A stretch of 64,000 nucleotides of DNA from Flavobacterium sp. J27 (lineage in GTDB: Bacteria > Bacteroidota > Bacteroidia > Flavobacteriales > Flavobacteriaceae): NCBI RefSeq assembly GCF_004303025.1, contig NZ_PJQW01000005.1:172159-236158 (forward strand). Direction: 5' to 3'. Within the stretch, counting starts at the first letter, position 1. Each line of letters begins with the position of its first letter. Below the pieces are notes generated by a model. It had not been told where the DNA came from. It did no database searches and saw only the letters and a program-made list of their open reading frames with translations. Positions 37,917 to 48,800 of the stretch are shown here, in pieces. The position numbers and the translations under genes were made by a program.

Positions 37917-38317
37917 GGTTCGACGATTCTTTTATTTGGAGAGGTTATTTCTTTTTTATCAGGTAAAATTTCAAGAAAGAAATAGATGATTTCCGAAATA
38001 GTTCCTGTAAAAATAAAAAGTAACACCCAAATCAAAACTTTATTGTTCGTGTCGTTTTTATTATTTCTTGTAAGATGAATAATATCAAATACCTTAATTC
38101 CTATTGAAGCTATCCCTGTTATAATCAAAATTAAAAAAATACTTGCAAATCCTTGAAAAAAAGCTGTTGGAGGATGGCCTTCTAAAGCACTTTTGTGAAA
38201 TTCCCCTATATTTCCAATCATAAAAGAAAAGAAGTAGATAATATAAAAGATAAATCCTACAATGGGTAGGAAATGCCATATCCCAATAAGTATTTTTTGA
38301 TTTTTCGTTAAATTCAT
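37913..38317 (-). CDS. Small multi-span membrane protein between sufB and the reductase
   Basis: 134 residues, not recognised. Two strong hydrophobic stretches (IWHFLPIVGFIFYIIYFFSF and the FASIFLILIITGIASIGI region) and a third (VLIWVLLFIFTGTISEIIYF) predict three membrane helices, with an Asn/Lys-rich loop between the second and third and a charged C-terminus. It begins ten bases after sufB and overlaps the reductase gene by four bases, so it is part of the SUF transcript by position. Confidence 0.75.
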   Translation of the reverse strand: MNLTKNQKILIGIWHFLPIVGFIFYIIYFFSFMIGNIGEFHKSALEGHPPTAFFQGFASIFLILIITGIASIGIKVFDIIHLTRNNKNDTNNKVLIWVLLFIFTGTISEIIYFFLEILPDKKEITSPNKRIVEP

Positions 38318-38327
38318 AACCGCTATT

Positions 38328-39776
38328 TTATCCTACAGATCCTTCCAACGAAATCTCCAATAATTTTTGAGCTTCCACTGCAAACTCCATTGGTAATTTG
38401 TTTAATACTTCTTTGCTAAAACCATTTACGATAAGTGCAATTGCTTTCTCTGTTGGAATTCCTCTTTGATTGCAATAAAATACTTGGTCTTCTCCAATTT
38501 TTGAAGTGGTTGCTTCGTGTTCAATTTTAGCAGTTGTGTTTTTACTTTCTATATAGGGAAAAGTATGCGCCCCACATTCATTACCCATTAACAAACTGTC
38601 ACATTGTGAAAAATTTCTAGCATTGGAGGCTCTCGAACTAATTTGAACTAAACCACGATAACTGTTTTGTGATTTTCCAGCTGAAATACCTTTAGAGATA
38701 ATAGTAGATTTTGTATTTTTACCTAAATGAATCATTTTGGTGCCCGTATCGGCCTGTTGAAAATTATTGGTAACCGCTATAGAATAAAATTCACCAATTG
38801 AGTTATCTCCTTTTAACACACAAGAAGGATACTTCCAAGTTACTGCTGAACCTGTTTCTACTTGAGTCCAAGAAATTTTTGCGTTTTTTTCACACAAACC
38901 TCTTTTGGTTACAAAATTGTAAACCCCACCTTTTCCTTCTTTATTTCCTGGAAACCAGTTTTGGACAGTAGAATACTTAATTTCAGCATTATCTAATGCA
39001 ATTAATTCCACAACGGCTGCATGCAATTGGTTTTCATCTCGGCTTGGTGCAGTACATCCTTCTAAATAAGACACATAACTGCTTTCATCAGCAATTACTA
39101 ATGTTCGTTCAAATTGTCCTGTTCCTCCTTGATTGATTCTAAAATAAGTAGAAAGCTCCATTGGACAACGCACTCCTTTTGGTATATAACAAAAACTACC
39201 ATCGGAAAAAACAGCTGAATTTAAGGCAGCGTAAAAGTTGTCTTTTTGTGGCACTACTGTTCCAATATATTTCTTAACTAATTCTGGGTGTTCTTGAATA
39301 GCTTCCGAAATAGAGCAAAAAATAATTCCTTTTTCTGCCAATGTTTTTTTGAAAGTAGTTGCTACAGAAACAGAATCCATTACAATGTCTACAGCAACAC
39401 CAGCTAATTTTTTTTGTTCGTCTATGGAAATACCTAACTTTTTGAAAGTTTCTAATAATTCTGGATCTACCTCATCTAAACTTTCGTATTTATCTTTCTT
39501 TTTAGGTGCTGAATAATATGAAATGGCTTGAAAATCGGGTTTTGCATAATGCACATTGGCCCATTCTGGCTCAATCATTTCTTCCCAAGCTCTAAAAGCT
39601 TCTAATCTCCAATTGGTCATCCATTCTGGTTCGTTTTTCTTCTTAGAAATAGCGCGAACAATCTCTTGATTTAAACCTATAGGAAAAGTATCAGATTCTA
39701 TATCCGTATAAAACCCGTATTCATATTCTTTGTTTTGTAATTCGACTTTTAAGTCGTCTTCTGTGTATTTACTCAT
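38328..39776 (-). CDS. sufB: SUF scaffold subunit SufB
   Basis: 482 residues. SufB features: [58 protein letters not shown] and the C-terminal [20 protein letters not shown]. It is the main scaffold for new [4Fe-4S] clusters. It starts nine bases after sufA and is part of the operon with the strong promoter at 40151-40180. Confidence 0.97.
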   Translation of the reverse strand: MSKYTEDDLKVELQNKEYEYGFYTDIESDTFPIGLNQEIVRAISKKKNEPEWMTNWRLEAFRAWEEMIEPEWANVHYAKPDFQAISYYSAPKKKDKYESLDEVDPELLETFKKLGISIDEQKKLAGVAVDIVMDSVSVATTFKKTLAEKGIIFCSISEAIQEHPELVKKYIGTVVPQKDNFYAALNSAVFSDGSFCYIPKGVRCPMELSTYFRINQGGTGQFERTLVIADESSYVSYLEGCTAPSRDENQLHAAVVELIALDNAEIKYSTVQNWFPGNKEGKGGVYNFVTKRGLCEKNAKISWTQVETGSAVTWKYPSCVLKGDNSIGEFYSIAVTNNFQQADTGTKMIHLGKNTKSTIISKGISAGKSQNSYRGLVQISSRASNARNFSQCDSLLMGNECGAHTFPYIESKNTTAKIEHEATTSKIGEDQVFYCNQRGIPTEKAIALIVNGFSKEVLNKLPMEFAVEAQKLLEISLEGSVG

Positions 39777-39785
39777 ATATTTTTA

Positions 39786-40115
39786 CTATAAAGAAAAAGA
39801 TTCACCACATCCGCAAGTTCTTTGCGCATTTGGATTATTAAACACAAATCCTTTTCCATTTAACCCACCAGAAAATTCTAAAGTTGTTCCAATTAAATAA
39901 AGAAAACTTTTTTTCTCCACAGCAACTTTTACATTATTGTCTTCAAAAACTTTATCATTTTCATTAATTTCATTATCAAACTTTAATTCGTAAGACAATC
40001 CTGAACAACCACCGCTTTTAACACCAACTCTTACATAGTCTTTTGCAGCATCAAAACCATCGTCTTTCATCATTTCAATGATTTTTTTACTAGCAGTATC
40101 AGATACTTTAATCAT
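39786..40115 (-). CDS. sufA: A-type iron-sulfur carrier, SufA/IscA family
   Basis: 109 residues with the three conserved cysteines in VKSGGCSGLSYEL and CGCGESF near the end. It carries clusters from the SufBCD scaffold to target proteins. First gene of the SUF operon. Confidence 0.93.
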   Translation of the reverse strand: MIKVSDTASKKIIEMMKDDGFDAAKDYVRVGVKSGGCSGLSYELKFDNEINENDKVFEDNNVKVAVEKKSFLYLIGTTLEFSGGLNGKGFVFNNPNAQRTCGCGESFSL

Positions 40116-40150
40116 AGCCTACTTTATTTTGATTTTGTCTAAATTAACTG

Positions 40151-40180
40151 CAAATATAGTTCATATAATGCTTATTACAA
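40151..40180 (-). promoter_or_regulatory. Strong promoter of the SUF operon
   Basis: On the minus strand: TTG (40180-40178), a 19-base spacer and TATATTTG (40158-40151), an exact match to the Bacteroidota consensus, 36 bases before the sufA start. Confidence 0.75.
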
Positions 40181-40284
40181 GGTTTCGTAACATTTTTATA
40201 ACTTATAAATGCATAACTTTTATTTATATACTTGTGTTTTCCTCGATTTTAGGCTAATTTTTGTAAATTGCGAAAAAATCAAAA

Positions 40285-41145
40285 ATGAATTTATACCCTA
40301 TAGAAGCTGGTAATTTTAAGCTAGATGGTGGTGCTATGTTTGGCGTAGTACCAAAAACAATTTGGAATGAAACAAATCCTGCTGATTCAAATAATTTAAT
40401 TGATATTGCAGCTCGTTGTTTATTAATTGAAGAAGGGAATCGTCTTATTTTAATCGATACAGGAATGGGAAATAAACAATCGGAGAAATTTTTTGGATAT
40501 TATCACTTATGGGGAAATCATTCGTTAGATAAATCCTTAAAAGAGAAAGGTTTTCATAGAGATGATATTACCGATGTTTTTATGACACACCTTCATTTTG
40601 ATCATTGTGGAGGAAGCGTTAATTGGAATAAAGATAAAACAGGATATGAGATTGCTTTTAAAAATGCAAAGTTTTGGACGAATGAAAATCATTGGGAATG
40701 GGCAACAAAGCCTAATCCAAGAGAAAAAGCTTCATTTTTAAAAGAAAATATTATTCCAATGGAAGAAAGTGGTCATTTGCATTTTATTTCTAGACCTAGA
40801 AATGGCTTCTTAGAAACTAGCGAATTGGGATTTGGTATTTTTTTTGCAGATGGTCATACAGAAAAGCAAATGATTCCTATGATTAAATATCAAGAAAAGA
40901 CAATCTGTTTTATGGCAGATTTATTACCTACGGTGGGTCATATTCCTTTGCCTTATGTAACAGGATATGACACAAGGCCTTTACTATCAATGGATGAAAA
41001 GGATATTTTTTTGAGAAAAGCTGTTGAGCAAAACTTCTATTTGTTTTTAGAACACGATGCTCATAATCCAATTATTACATTGCAAAATACAGAGAAAGGA
41101 ATTCGGCTAAACCAAATTTTTACTTGTGACGAAATCTTAAAATAG
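40285..41145 (+). CDS. MBL fold metallo-hydrolase
   Basis: 286 residues. The metal-binding motif THLHFDHCGG (His-x-His-x-Asp-His), then later GFGIFFADGHTEKQM and FLEHDAHNP with further ligands. This is a cytoplasmic metallo-beta-lactamase-fold hydrolase, of the lactonase-like or AHL-lactonase-like branch; the substrate is not known. A single gene divergent from the SUF operon. Confidence 0.9.
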   Translation: MNLYPIEAGNFKLDGGAMFGVVPKTIWNETNPADSNNLIDIAARCLLIEEGNRLILIDTGMGNKQSEKFFGYYHLWGNHSLDKSLKEKGFHRDDITDVFMTHLHFDHCGGSVNWNKDKTGYEIAFKNAKFWTNENHWEWATKPNPREKASFLKENIIPMEESGHLHFISRPRNGFLETSELGFGIFFADGHTEKQMIPMIKYQEKTICFMADLLPTVGHIPLPYVTGYDTRPLLSMDEKDIFLRKAVEQNFYLFLEHDAHNPIITLQNTEKGIRLNQIFTCDEILK

Positions 41146-41225
41146 TGTTAATACATTAGTAAAATGTAATTTTTAAAACGGATTTTTGTCTAATACTAAA
41201 AAAATAAATATATAAATTAATATAA

Positions 41226-42824
<1,599 letters not shown>

Positions 42825-42846
42825 TTAGAGATTCTCTTTAATGATT

Positions 42847-42886
42847 AAAACCACAAAGCAAAACAATTGTTTGACTTTGTGGTTTT
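42847..42886 (+). terminator. Terminator after the S8 protease gene
   Basis: 12-base perfect arms (42847-42858 and 42875-42886) with a loop that holds its own short palindrome; T-rich sequence follows. Confidence 0.75.
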
Positions 42887-42945
42887 GCATTTTTAATATT
42901 TGTAGGACTATTTTTATTGTTAATGCTCCAAAATAAATTTAAAAT

Positions 42946-44826
42946 ATGAAAAGAATAGTTATAATATTTTTAACCTCGTTATTTGGTTTTGGCCAAAACA
43001 ATCCTAACCCAGGTTATTGGCAACAACACGTTGATTATAAAATGAATGTAGAAATGAACGTGAAGGATTTTAAATATAACGGTACTCAAGAATTAGTATA
43101 CACTAACAATTCTAACGACACCCTTCAGAAAGTTTTTTATCATTTGTATCCCAATGCTTTTCAGCCAGGTAGTGCTATGGATGCAAGACTACAAACTATT
43201 TCAGATCCAGATGGAAGAATGGTAAGAACTTTTAAACAAGCGGATAAAGAAGTTAAAGAAAGTAGAATTAGCACTTTAAAACCAAATGAAATAGGATATT
43301 TAAATATTACTAATTTTATGCAAAATGATGCTTTGGCAACAACAAAAGTTGTGGGTACGGTATTAGAGGTTACTTTAAATCAACCCATTTTACCAAAGCA
43401 AAAAACTACTTTTACTTTAGACTTTGAAGGGCAGGTTCCTTTACAAATTAGAAGGTCAGGTAGAAATTCTGAAGAAGGTGTGGCTTTGTCAATGACACAA
43501 TGGTATCCTAAAATGGCCGAATATGATTTTGAAGGTTGGCATGCAGATCCTTATATTGGGAGAGAATTTCACGGTGTTTGGGGAAATTTTGATGTAAAAA
43601 TTACAATAGATAAAGATTATACTATTGGTGGTTCAGGATATTTGCAGAATAAAAACGAAATTGGACATGGTTATCAAGATAAAGGCGTTGAGGTAAAATA
43701 TCCAAAGAAAACCAAAACATTAACATGGCATTTTATTGCCCCTAATGTGCATGACTTTGCTTGGGGAGCAGATAATAATTATATCCATGATATGATTTTG
43801 GGCCCAAATAATGTTGAATTGCATTTTTTCTACAAAAATAAATCTGAAAATTTAGAGAACTGGAAGAAGTTGCAACCCAAAACAGCAGAATTATTAGATT
43901 TCTACAATAAAAATGTAGGTCAATATCCTTACAAACAATATTCGGTTATTCAAGGAGGTGATGGAGGAATGGAATATGCGATGTGTACTCTTATTACGGG
44001 AAACAGAAGCTATGGAAGTTTAGTAGGTGTTACTGCCCATGAGTTTGCACATTCTTGGTTCCAACATATTTTAGCCTCAAATGAATCTAAACACGAATGG
44101 ATGGATGAAGGATTTACTTCATTTATTTCTGATTTAGCGATGCAAAGTGTATTACCTCCAGCAGATGGTAAAGAAGAAAATCCTTTTGAAGGAGCATATA
44201 ATAATTATCGTTTTTGGGTAAAAACAGGTACTGAACAACCATTATCAACTCATGCAGACAGATATGATTTTAATAGAAGTTATGGTATTGCTGCATATAG
44301 TAAAGGAGAATTGTTTTTGTCTCAATTAGGTTATGTAATAGGAGTAGAAAACGTAATGAAAACCTTAAAAAGATATTATAACGATTATAAATTAACACAT
44401 CCTACACCGAATGATATTAAAAGAAGCGCAGAAAAAGTATCTGGAGCAAGTTTGGATTGGTATTTAGTAGATTGGACACAAACGACAAATACAATTGATT
44501 ATAGTATAAAAGAAGTAGTAGAAGATCATTCAAAAACAAAAATTACTTTGGAGAGAATAGGAAGAATGCCAATGCCAATAGATTTGTTAGTAGTTTATGA
44601 AGATGGAACACAAGAAACATTTTATATTCCAAATACGTTAATGAGATGGGAAAAACCAAACCCTTACTCCTTAAATAGAACTGTTTTAAAAGGATGGGAT
44701 TGGGCAGCACCAAGATTTTCATTTTCTATTAATAAAGCAAAATCAGCTATAGAAGCCATAGTTATTGATCCAAGTGGATTAATGGCAGATGTTGATTTAT
44801 CTAATAATGTTTACGAGAAAAAGTAA
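42946..44826 (+). CDS. M1 family metallopeptidase
   Basis: 626 residues with a signal peptide (IFLTSLFGFGQ). The zinc site HEFAHSWFQH (near 365) and the third ligand Glu in HEWMDEGFTSF fit the M1 aminopeptidase family; the exopeptidase motif is GGDGGMEYAM. The N-terminal beta-domain is 300 residues. The enzyme trims peptides in the periplasm or at the surface. Single gene followed by a terminator. Confidence 0.93.
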   Translation: MKRIVIIFLTSLFGFGQNNPNPGYWQQHVDYKMNVEMNVKDFKYNGTQELVYTNNSNDTLQKVFYHLYPNAFQPGSAMDARLQTISDPDGRMVRTFKQADKEVKESRISTLKPNEIGYLNITNFMQNDALATTKVVGTVLEVTLNQPILPKQKTTFTLDFEGQVPLQIRRSGRNSEEGVALSMTQWYPKMAEYDFEGWHADPYIGREFHGVWGNFDVKITIDKDYTIGGSGYLQNKNEIGHGYQDKGVEVKYPKKTKTLTWHFIAPNVHDFAWGADNNYIHDMILGPNNVELHFFYKNKSENLENWKKLQPKTAELLDFYNKNVGQYPYKQYSVIQGGDGGMEYAMCTLITGNRSYGSLVGVTAHEFAHSWFQHILASNESKHEWMDEGFTSFISDLAMQSVLPPADGKEENPFEGAYNNYRFWVKTGTEQPLSTHADRYDFNRSYGIAAYSKGELFLSQLGYVIGVENVMKTLKRYYNDYKLTHPTPNDIKRSAEKVSGASLDWYLVDWTQTTNTIDYSIKEVVEDHSKTKITLERIGRMPMPIDLLVVYEDGTQETFYIPNTLMRWEKPNPYSLNRTVLKGWDWAAPRFSFSINKAKSAIEAIVIDPSGLMADVDLSNNVYEKK

Positions 44827-44849
44827 TTAAAATAAGAAATTAAAAAGAG

Positions 44850-44885
44850 AGGGAATCCTAAATTAACATTGGATTCCCTTTTTTT
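44850..44885. terminator. Terminator between the M1 peptidase and S24 regulator genes
   Basis: Perfect 9-base arms (44850-44858 and 44871-44879) with a 12-base loop and a T tract on the plus strand. It lies between convergent genes; the T tract reaches the stop codon of the regulator. Confidence 0.82.
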
Positions 44886-45582
44886 AATTCATTGAATTAA
44901 TTCTTATACTAGCTTTTACTAAAGCCAAAGCTTTAATTTTAGACATCTCAACATCTTTGTCTTGATGATGTTTGTTTTGACTTACTAAACGGACATGACC
45001 TTGTTGTTCCGATTTTTGTATATATTTAACGGTAATATATTCTTCACCACTCATATCCATACTTAATAAATACATTTCGCCCCAAAAAATCTCATTTTTG
45101 ATATCGCTTACTTCTTTATATAATACAATATCACCACTTTTTAATAGCGGATACATACTATCTCCGGTAACATATACTGCTCCATCACATTTTGGCAACC
45201 TAGGAATAGAAATATAATCCAATGGGGTTTGTGTTGTTCTATCTTGAAATAAAGGTACTAAACCAGCAACTGCTTCGATATCATATAAAGGAATTTGCTG
45301 CGATTCTAAATTTTTATCCGTTCGTAACGCAAAAGTATCTATGCTTTTGTTAAGCAAAAAATCTTCGTCTTGTTTAAACATAGTTCCTTCACCAGTAAGT
45401 AACCAAATTGGGTTTAAATCCTGATAATTAGATAGAATGTTTTCTATCACATTGGAACCTATGCTTTTGCCTTCTTTTACTGCTTTTGAAATACTTCCTC
45501 TTCCAGCACCTAAGCTGTTTTCAAAAGCATAATAACTAAATCCTTTTTGGTCAATATACTGACCTAATCTTTCTGAAACCAT
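44884..45582 (-). CDS. S24 family LexA/CI-like transcriptional regulator
   Basis: 232 residues. The N-terminal part (about 1-70) is a helix-turn-helix (YYAFENSLGAGRGSISKAVK, LNPIWLLTGEGTMF) as in phage-repressor-like proteins; the C-terminal part has the S24 self-cleavage Ser in VTGDSMYPLLKSGDIVLY and the Lys in ITVKYIQKS. No clear Ala-Gly cleavage site with flanking match to LexA is assured, though VAGLVP (about residue 86) is a candidate. It is divergent from the toxin operon, and the shared 266-base gap carries repeats and promoters, so it may control it. Confidence 0.9.
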   Translation of the reverse strand: MVSERLGQYIDQKGFSYYAFENSLGAGRGSISKAVKEGKSIGSNVIENILSNYQDLNPIWLLTGEGTMFKQDEDFLLNKSIDTFALRTDKNLESQQIPLYDIEAVAGLVPLFQDRTTQTPLDYISIPRLPKCDGAVYVTGDSMYPLLKSGDIVLYKEVSDIKNEIFWGEMYLLSMDMSGEEYITVKYIQKSEQQGHVRLVSQNKHHQDKDVEMSKIKALALVKASIRINSMN

Positions 45583-45604
45583 GGTAATAGCGTTAAAGTT
45601 TATA

Positions 45605-45612
45605 CAAACTTA
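45605..45612 (-). promoter_or_regulatory. -7 element for the S24 regulator
   Basis: CAAACTTA on the plus strand gives TAAGTTTG on the minus strand, 22 bases before the start codon. A GAATATTTTC string lies directly upstream (45614-45623). Confidence 0.45.
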
Positions 45613-45715
45613 CGAATATTTTCCTTTTAAAACACTTTTTGGTAGATTTTTTTCAAATATAATGAGATAAGAATCAACCAAGTATAAAATATTTAGATTT
45701 TTTTCTTCATTATAT

Positions 45716-45746
45716 TTGTATATTAGAATATTTTCAACTATATTTG
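45716..45746 (+). promoter_or_regulatory. Promoter of the large toxin operon
   Basis: TTG (45716-45718), a 20-base spacer and TATATTTG (45739-45746) fit the Bacteroidota consensus. A second TATATTTG lies at 45711-45718, so two tandem -7 boxes exist. The first start codon is about 100 bases downstream. Confidence 0.6.
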
Positions 45747-45777
45747 CATTGTAATTGATTTAAATCACCACATAATA

Positions 45778-45789
45778 AGAATATATTCT
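45778..45789. promoter_or_regulatory. Candidate operator, palindrome with GAATA half-sites
   Basis: AGAATATATTCT is a perfect palindrome between promoter and start of the toxin operon. Two GAATATTTTC strings, at 45614-45623 and 45726-45735, share its half-site. They may be sites for the divergently coded S24 regulator; this is inferred from position only. Confidence 0.4.
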
Positions 45790-45848
45790 ATGTTTAAATG
45801 GATGCGCAGCCAAATGAACCTAATTTTTTTTAATTTTAATTTATAAGT

Positions 45849-48800
45849 ATGAGCACAGAAAATAAAAACACCCTTTTCAGGTTTGTTTCAATGAGATCAC
45901 CGCAATTAGCCGATGAAGAAAAACAAAATGACAGATTTGTCTTTAGAGATGAAAATATTCCTCTTGGAGTATTTGATGCTGTCAAAGATAAAACTTTTAA
46001 ATGGAAGGAATTAAAGCAAATAGCTACCACTTTTACACCTTTAACTATCCAAGAATTAAAAGATATAAATCCAAAACTATACGATTTTTCAACTTGGATT
46101 GCAAAAAACCGTTTATCTTATGAACATAGTGAGTTAGCTCAAAAAATCAGCAATGTTATTGCAATAAGTGACTTAAATGTCTTGTCTAGTTTATGGAATA
46201 ATCTTTTTTATCAAACTGTTACTCAAAGAGACTTTTATGCTAAAGAGAGATTGATTCAAATGTTACAAGCAAATCATTTGATTATAAAATATAATGGTGA
46301 GGAAGCATTGTCAAAAACATTAGTAAATGCAAAAGTTGTATTACCAAAAGCATTATTTGTTGAAGATACTATTGCTTCTTCCGGAACAGGTATGTCAAAA
46401 ATAATGACTTCTGAGGAAGTTATTAAGCAAACATATCCACAAGAGGAAATGATAAAACAACAAGTAATTGCACAAACAGAGTATCAAAATGGAAGATTTC
46501 AAAAACTAGAAAGCGAATTAAAAGCAATAAGTAAGAATTTTCAGAAAGAATATAGCAGTGCGTTGTCTTTAGCTGAGAAAAACCATGAAGCGATTGTAAA
46601 ACCTATTTTAGAGCAATATAAAAATGATTTAGAAAGTGCAAAACAAGATTGGTGTACTGTAAAAGATCCTAATACGGTTTATGATCCTAAAGACCCTTGT
46701 AATCAGCCGCCATCTGTACCTTCACCACAAATTCCAGAGTTTGAATTCAATTTTAAAGACCCTTTAGATTTAAAAGAGTTAGAAGTTAAATTAACTCCTG
46801 AAAGTTTTGAAGCTTTATTGGAAATCACAGGAAAATACTCTGAAATTACAGATAATAATGTAAAAGAACGACTTATAGAACCTAATGTACTAACATTATC
46901 TAACGATTATAATGGCTTCAATGAACTAACAAATTATGTTTCGTCTACGATTACTACAAATAATGAAATTATTTCAGCGAATACTTCTTCATCAGAGAAT
47001 ACTCTAGTAAGTGTTGGTGGAGTATTAATACCTCTTGTTATACCTGTTCCAACTACACTTTTTGGTTTTCAAATTTGTTCAAAACCAGTTAGTAAAACAT
47101 TAATTGGATCTATCGCAAGATATAATTCAGATTTGTCTGTAGCAGTGCCAGACAATACTTGGAATGTAGCAAGTTTTACGTATTCTTTGGTAAGGTCAGA
47201 TGGGAATATTTATACAAATCAAGGACAAAATACATATATCTTGTCTAAAATAGGAAATACTATCTTCTTTAAAAACATGGTAATAGGACTTCCATCATTA
47301 GCAGAAGAAAGTTTATTACAATCTTTTGTAGGTGAAATTACTTTTACTAATGGAGTGGTTAAAACATTTTCTATTCCAGAATTCAAATTGAGTTTATGTT
47401 CGTCAGGAACGTTGCTAACATTATTAAATGAAGGAGATAACGGAGATGATACACAATTAAACAATGGAAATGAATCTCCCTTTATTCCTAGTGGGTTTGG
47501 TGTAAAGCAATTAGGAATTGCAGATTATAAAAAAGTAGAACAGAGCACGCAATGTTATGTTGAAGGAGATGTAGCCCATATAGAAAACATTATGGCTCGT
47601 GAATATAAAGAAAAAGCTACAAGAAGGCTGAGAAGAAGCGAGAATACAACAACTACCTCTTCTGAAACAGAAAGAGAACATTTAACCGATACAAGCAGTA
47701 CTTCAAGATTTGACATGCAAAGTGAAGTGGCTAAAGTACTTCAAGAAAGTAAAGATTTTAGTGCGTTTGCAAATTTCAACGGAAGTTTTAAAGCATTTGG
47801 TAGTGAAGTTGGTTTTTCAACTGGAGTCAATTATGCTACTCATAATTCTAAAGAAGAAAGTACCAGACAAGCCGTTACACAAGCAAAAGAAATTACTGAA
47901 TCTGCTTTGGATAGAATTGTTAGTAAAGTAAAAGAAGAACGAATTGATAAAATTATTGAAGAGTTTGAAGAAAATAATAAACATGGTTTTGACAATACAA
48001 AAGGCGATAAACATGTTGTAGGAGTATTCAGATGGGTGGATAAATTATTTAAAAATCAAATAGTTAATTATGGTAAACGTTTGATGTTTGAATTTATGGT
48101 TCCTCAACCTGCTAAGTTACATTCTTTGGGAATGCAGGAAAATAAACAACAAATGTCTTTGCTTGTTGAACCTGAAGATCCAAGAAAAGCATCTAATAAC
48201 AATTTAGCTGATTATTCAAAAATTACAGATGCAACACTTAAATTTTGGGCAGCAAAATACAATGTTGATGTAACACTTTCTCCTGCAAATTACTTAAGTG
48301 TTGGAAAGTCATTTTCTTTTACAACACCAGAAACTATGGGAGCAGAATGGGAAGAAGTTGCAGCTGGAAATGAAGAAGTGAAATTACCAGAAGGTTATAA
48401 TGCTATTGGTGTAACTGCAGATTGGTATTATCCATCTGAACCAGGTTATGGTTTGGCGGTTATTGCAGGAAGTAAAAAATTACAGAGTAAAGGAGTTTAT
48501 TATCCTGTGTCGAGTTTTAATGGTATTATTCCTATTTCATATTCCGTTATGGGACATCATTCTGGAAGTGTAAATGTGGAAATAAAATGTGAATTAACAA
48601 GTGAAGCAAGAAAAAAATGGCAACAAGAAACATTTAAAACTATTATAGATGCTTATGAAGATGCACTAACTGTTTATAACGAAAAATTGGCAGAAGAAAA
48701 AGCAACGGGTATTCAAATAAAAGGAACAAACCCAGGTTTCTATCGTGAATTTGAAAACAAGATTTTACGTAAAAACTGTATTTCCTATTTAATTGATCAA

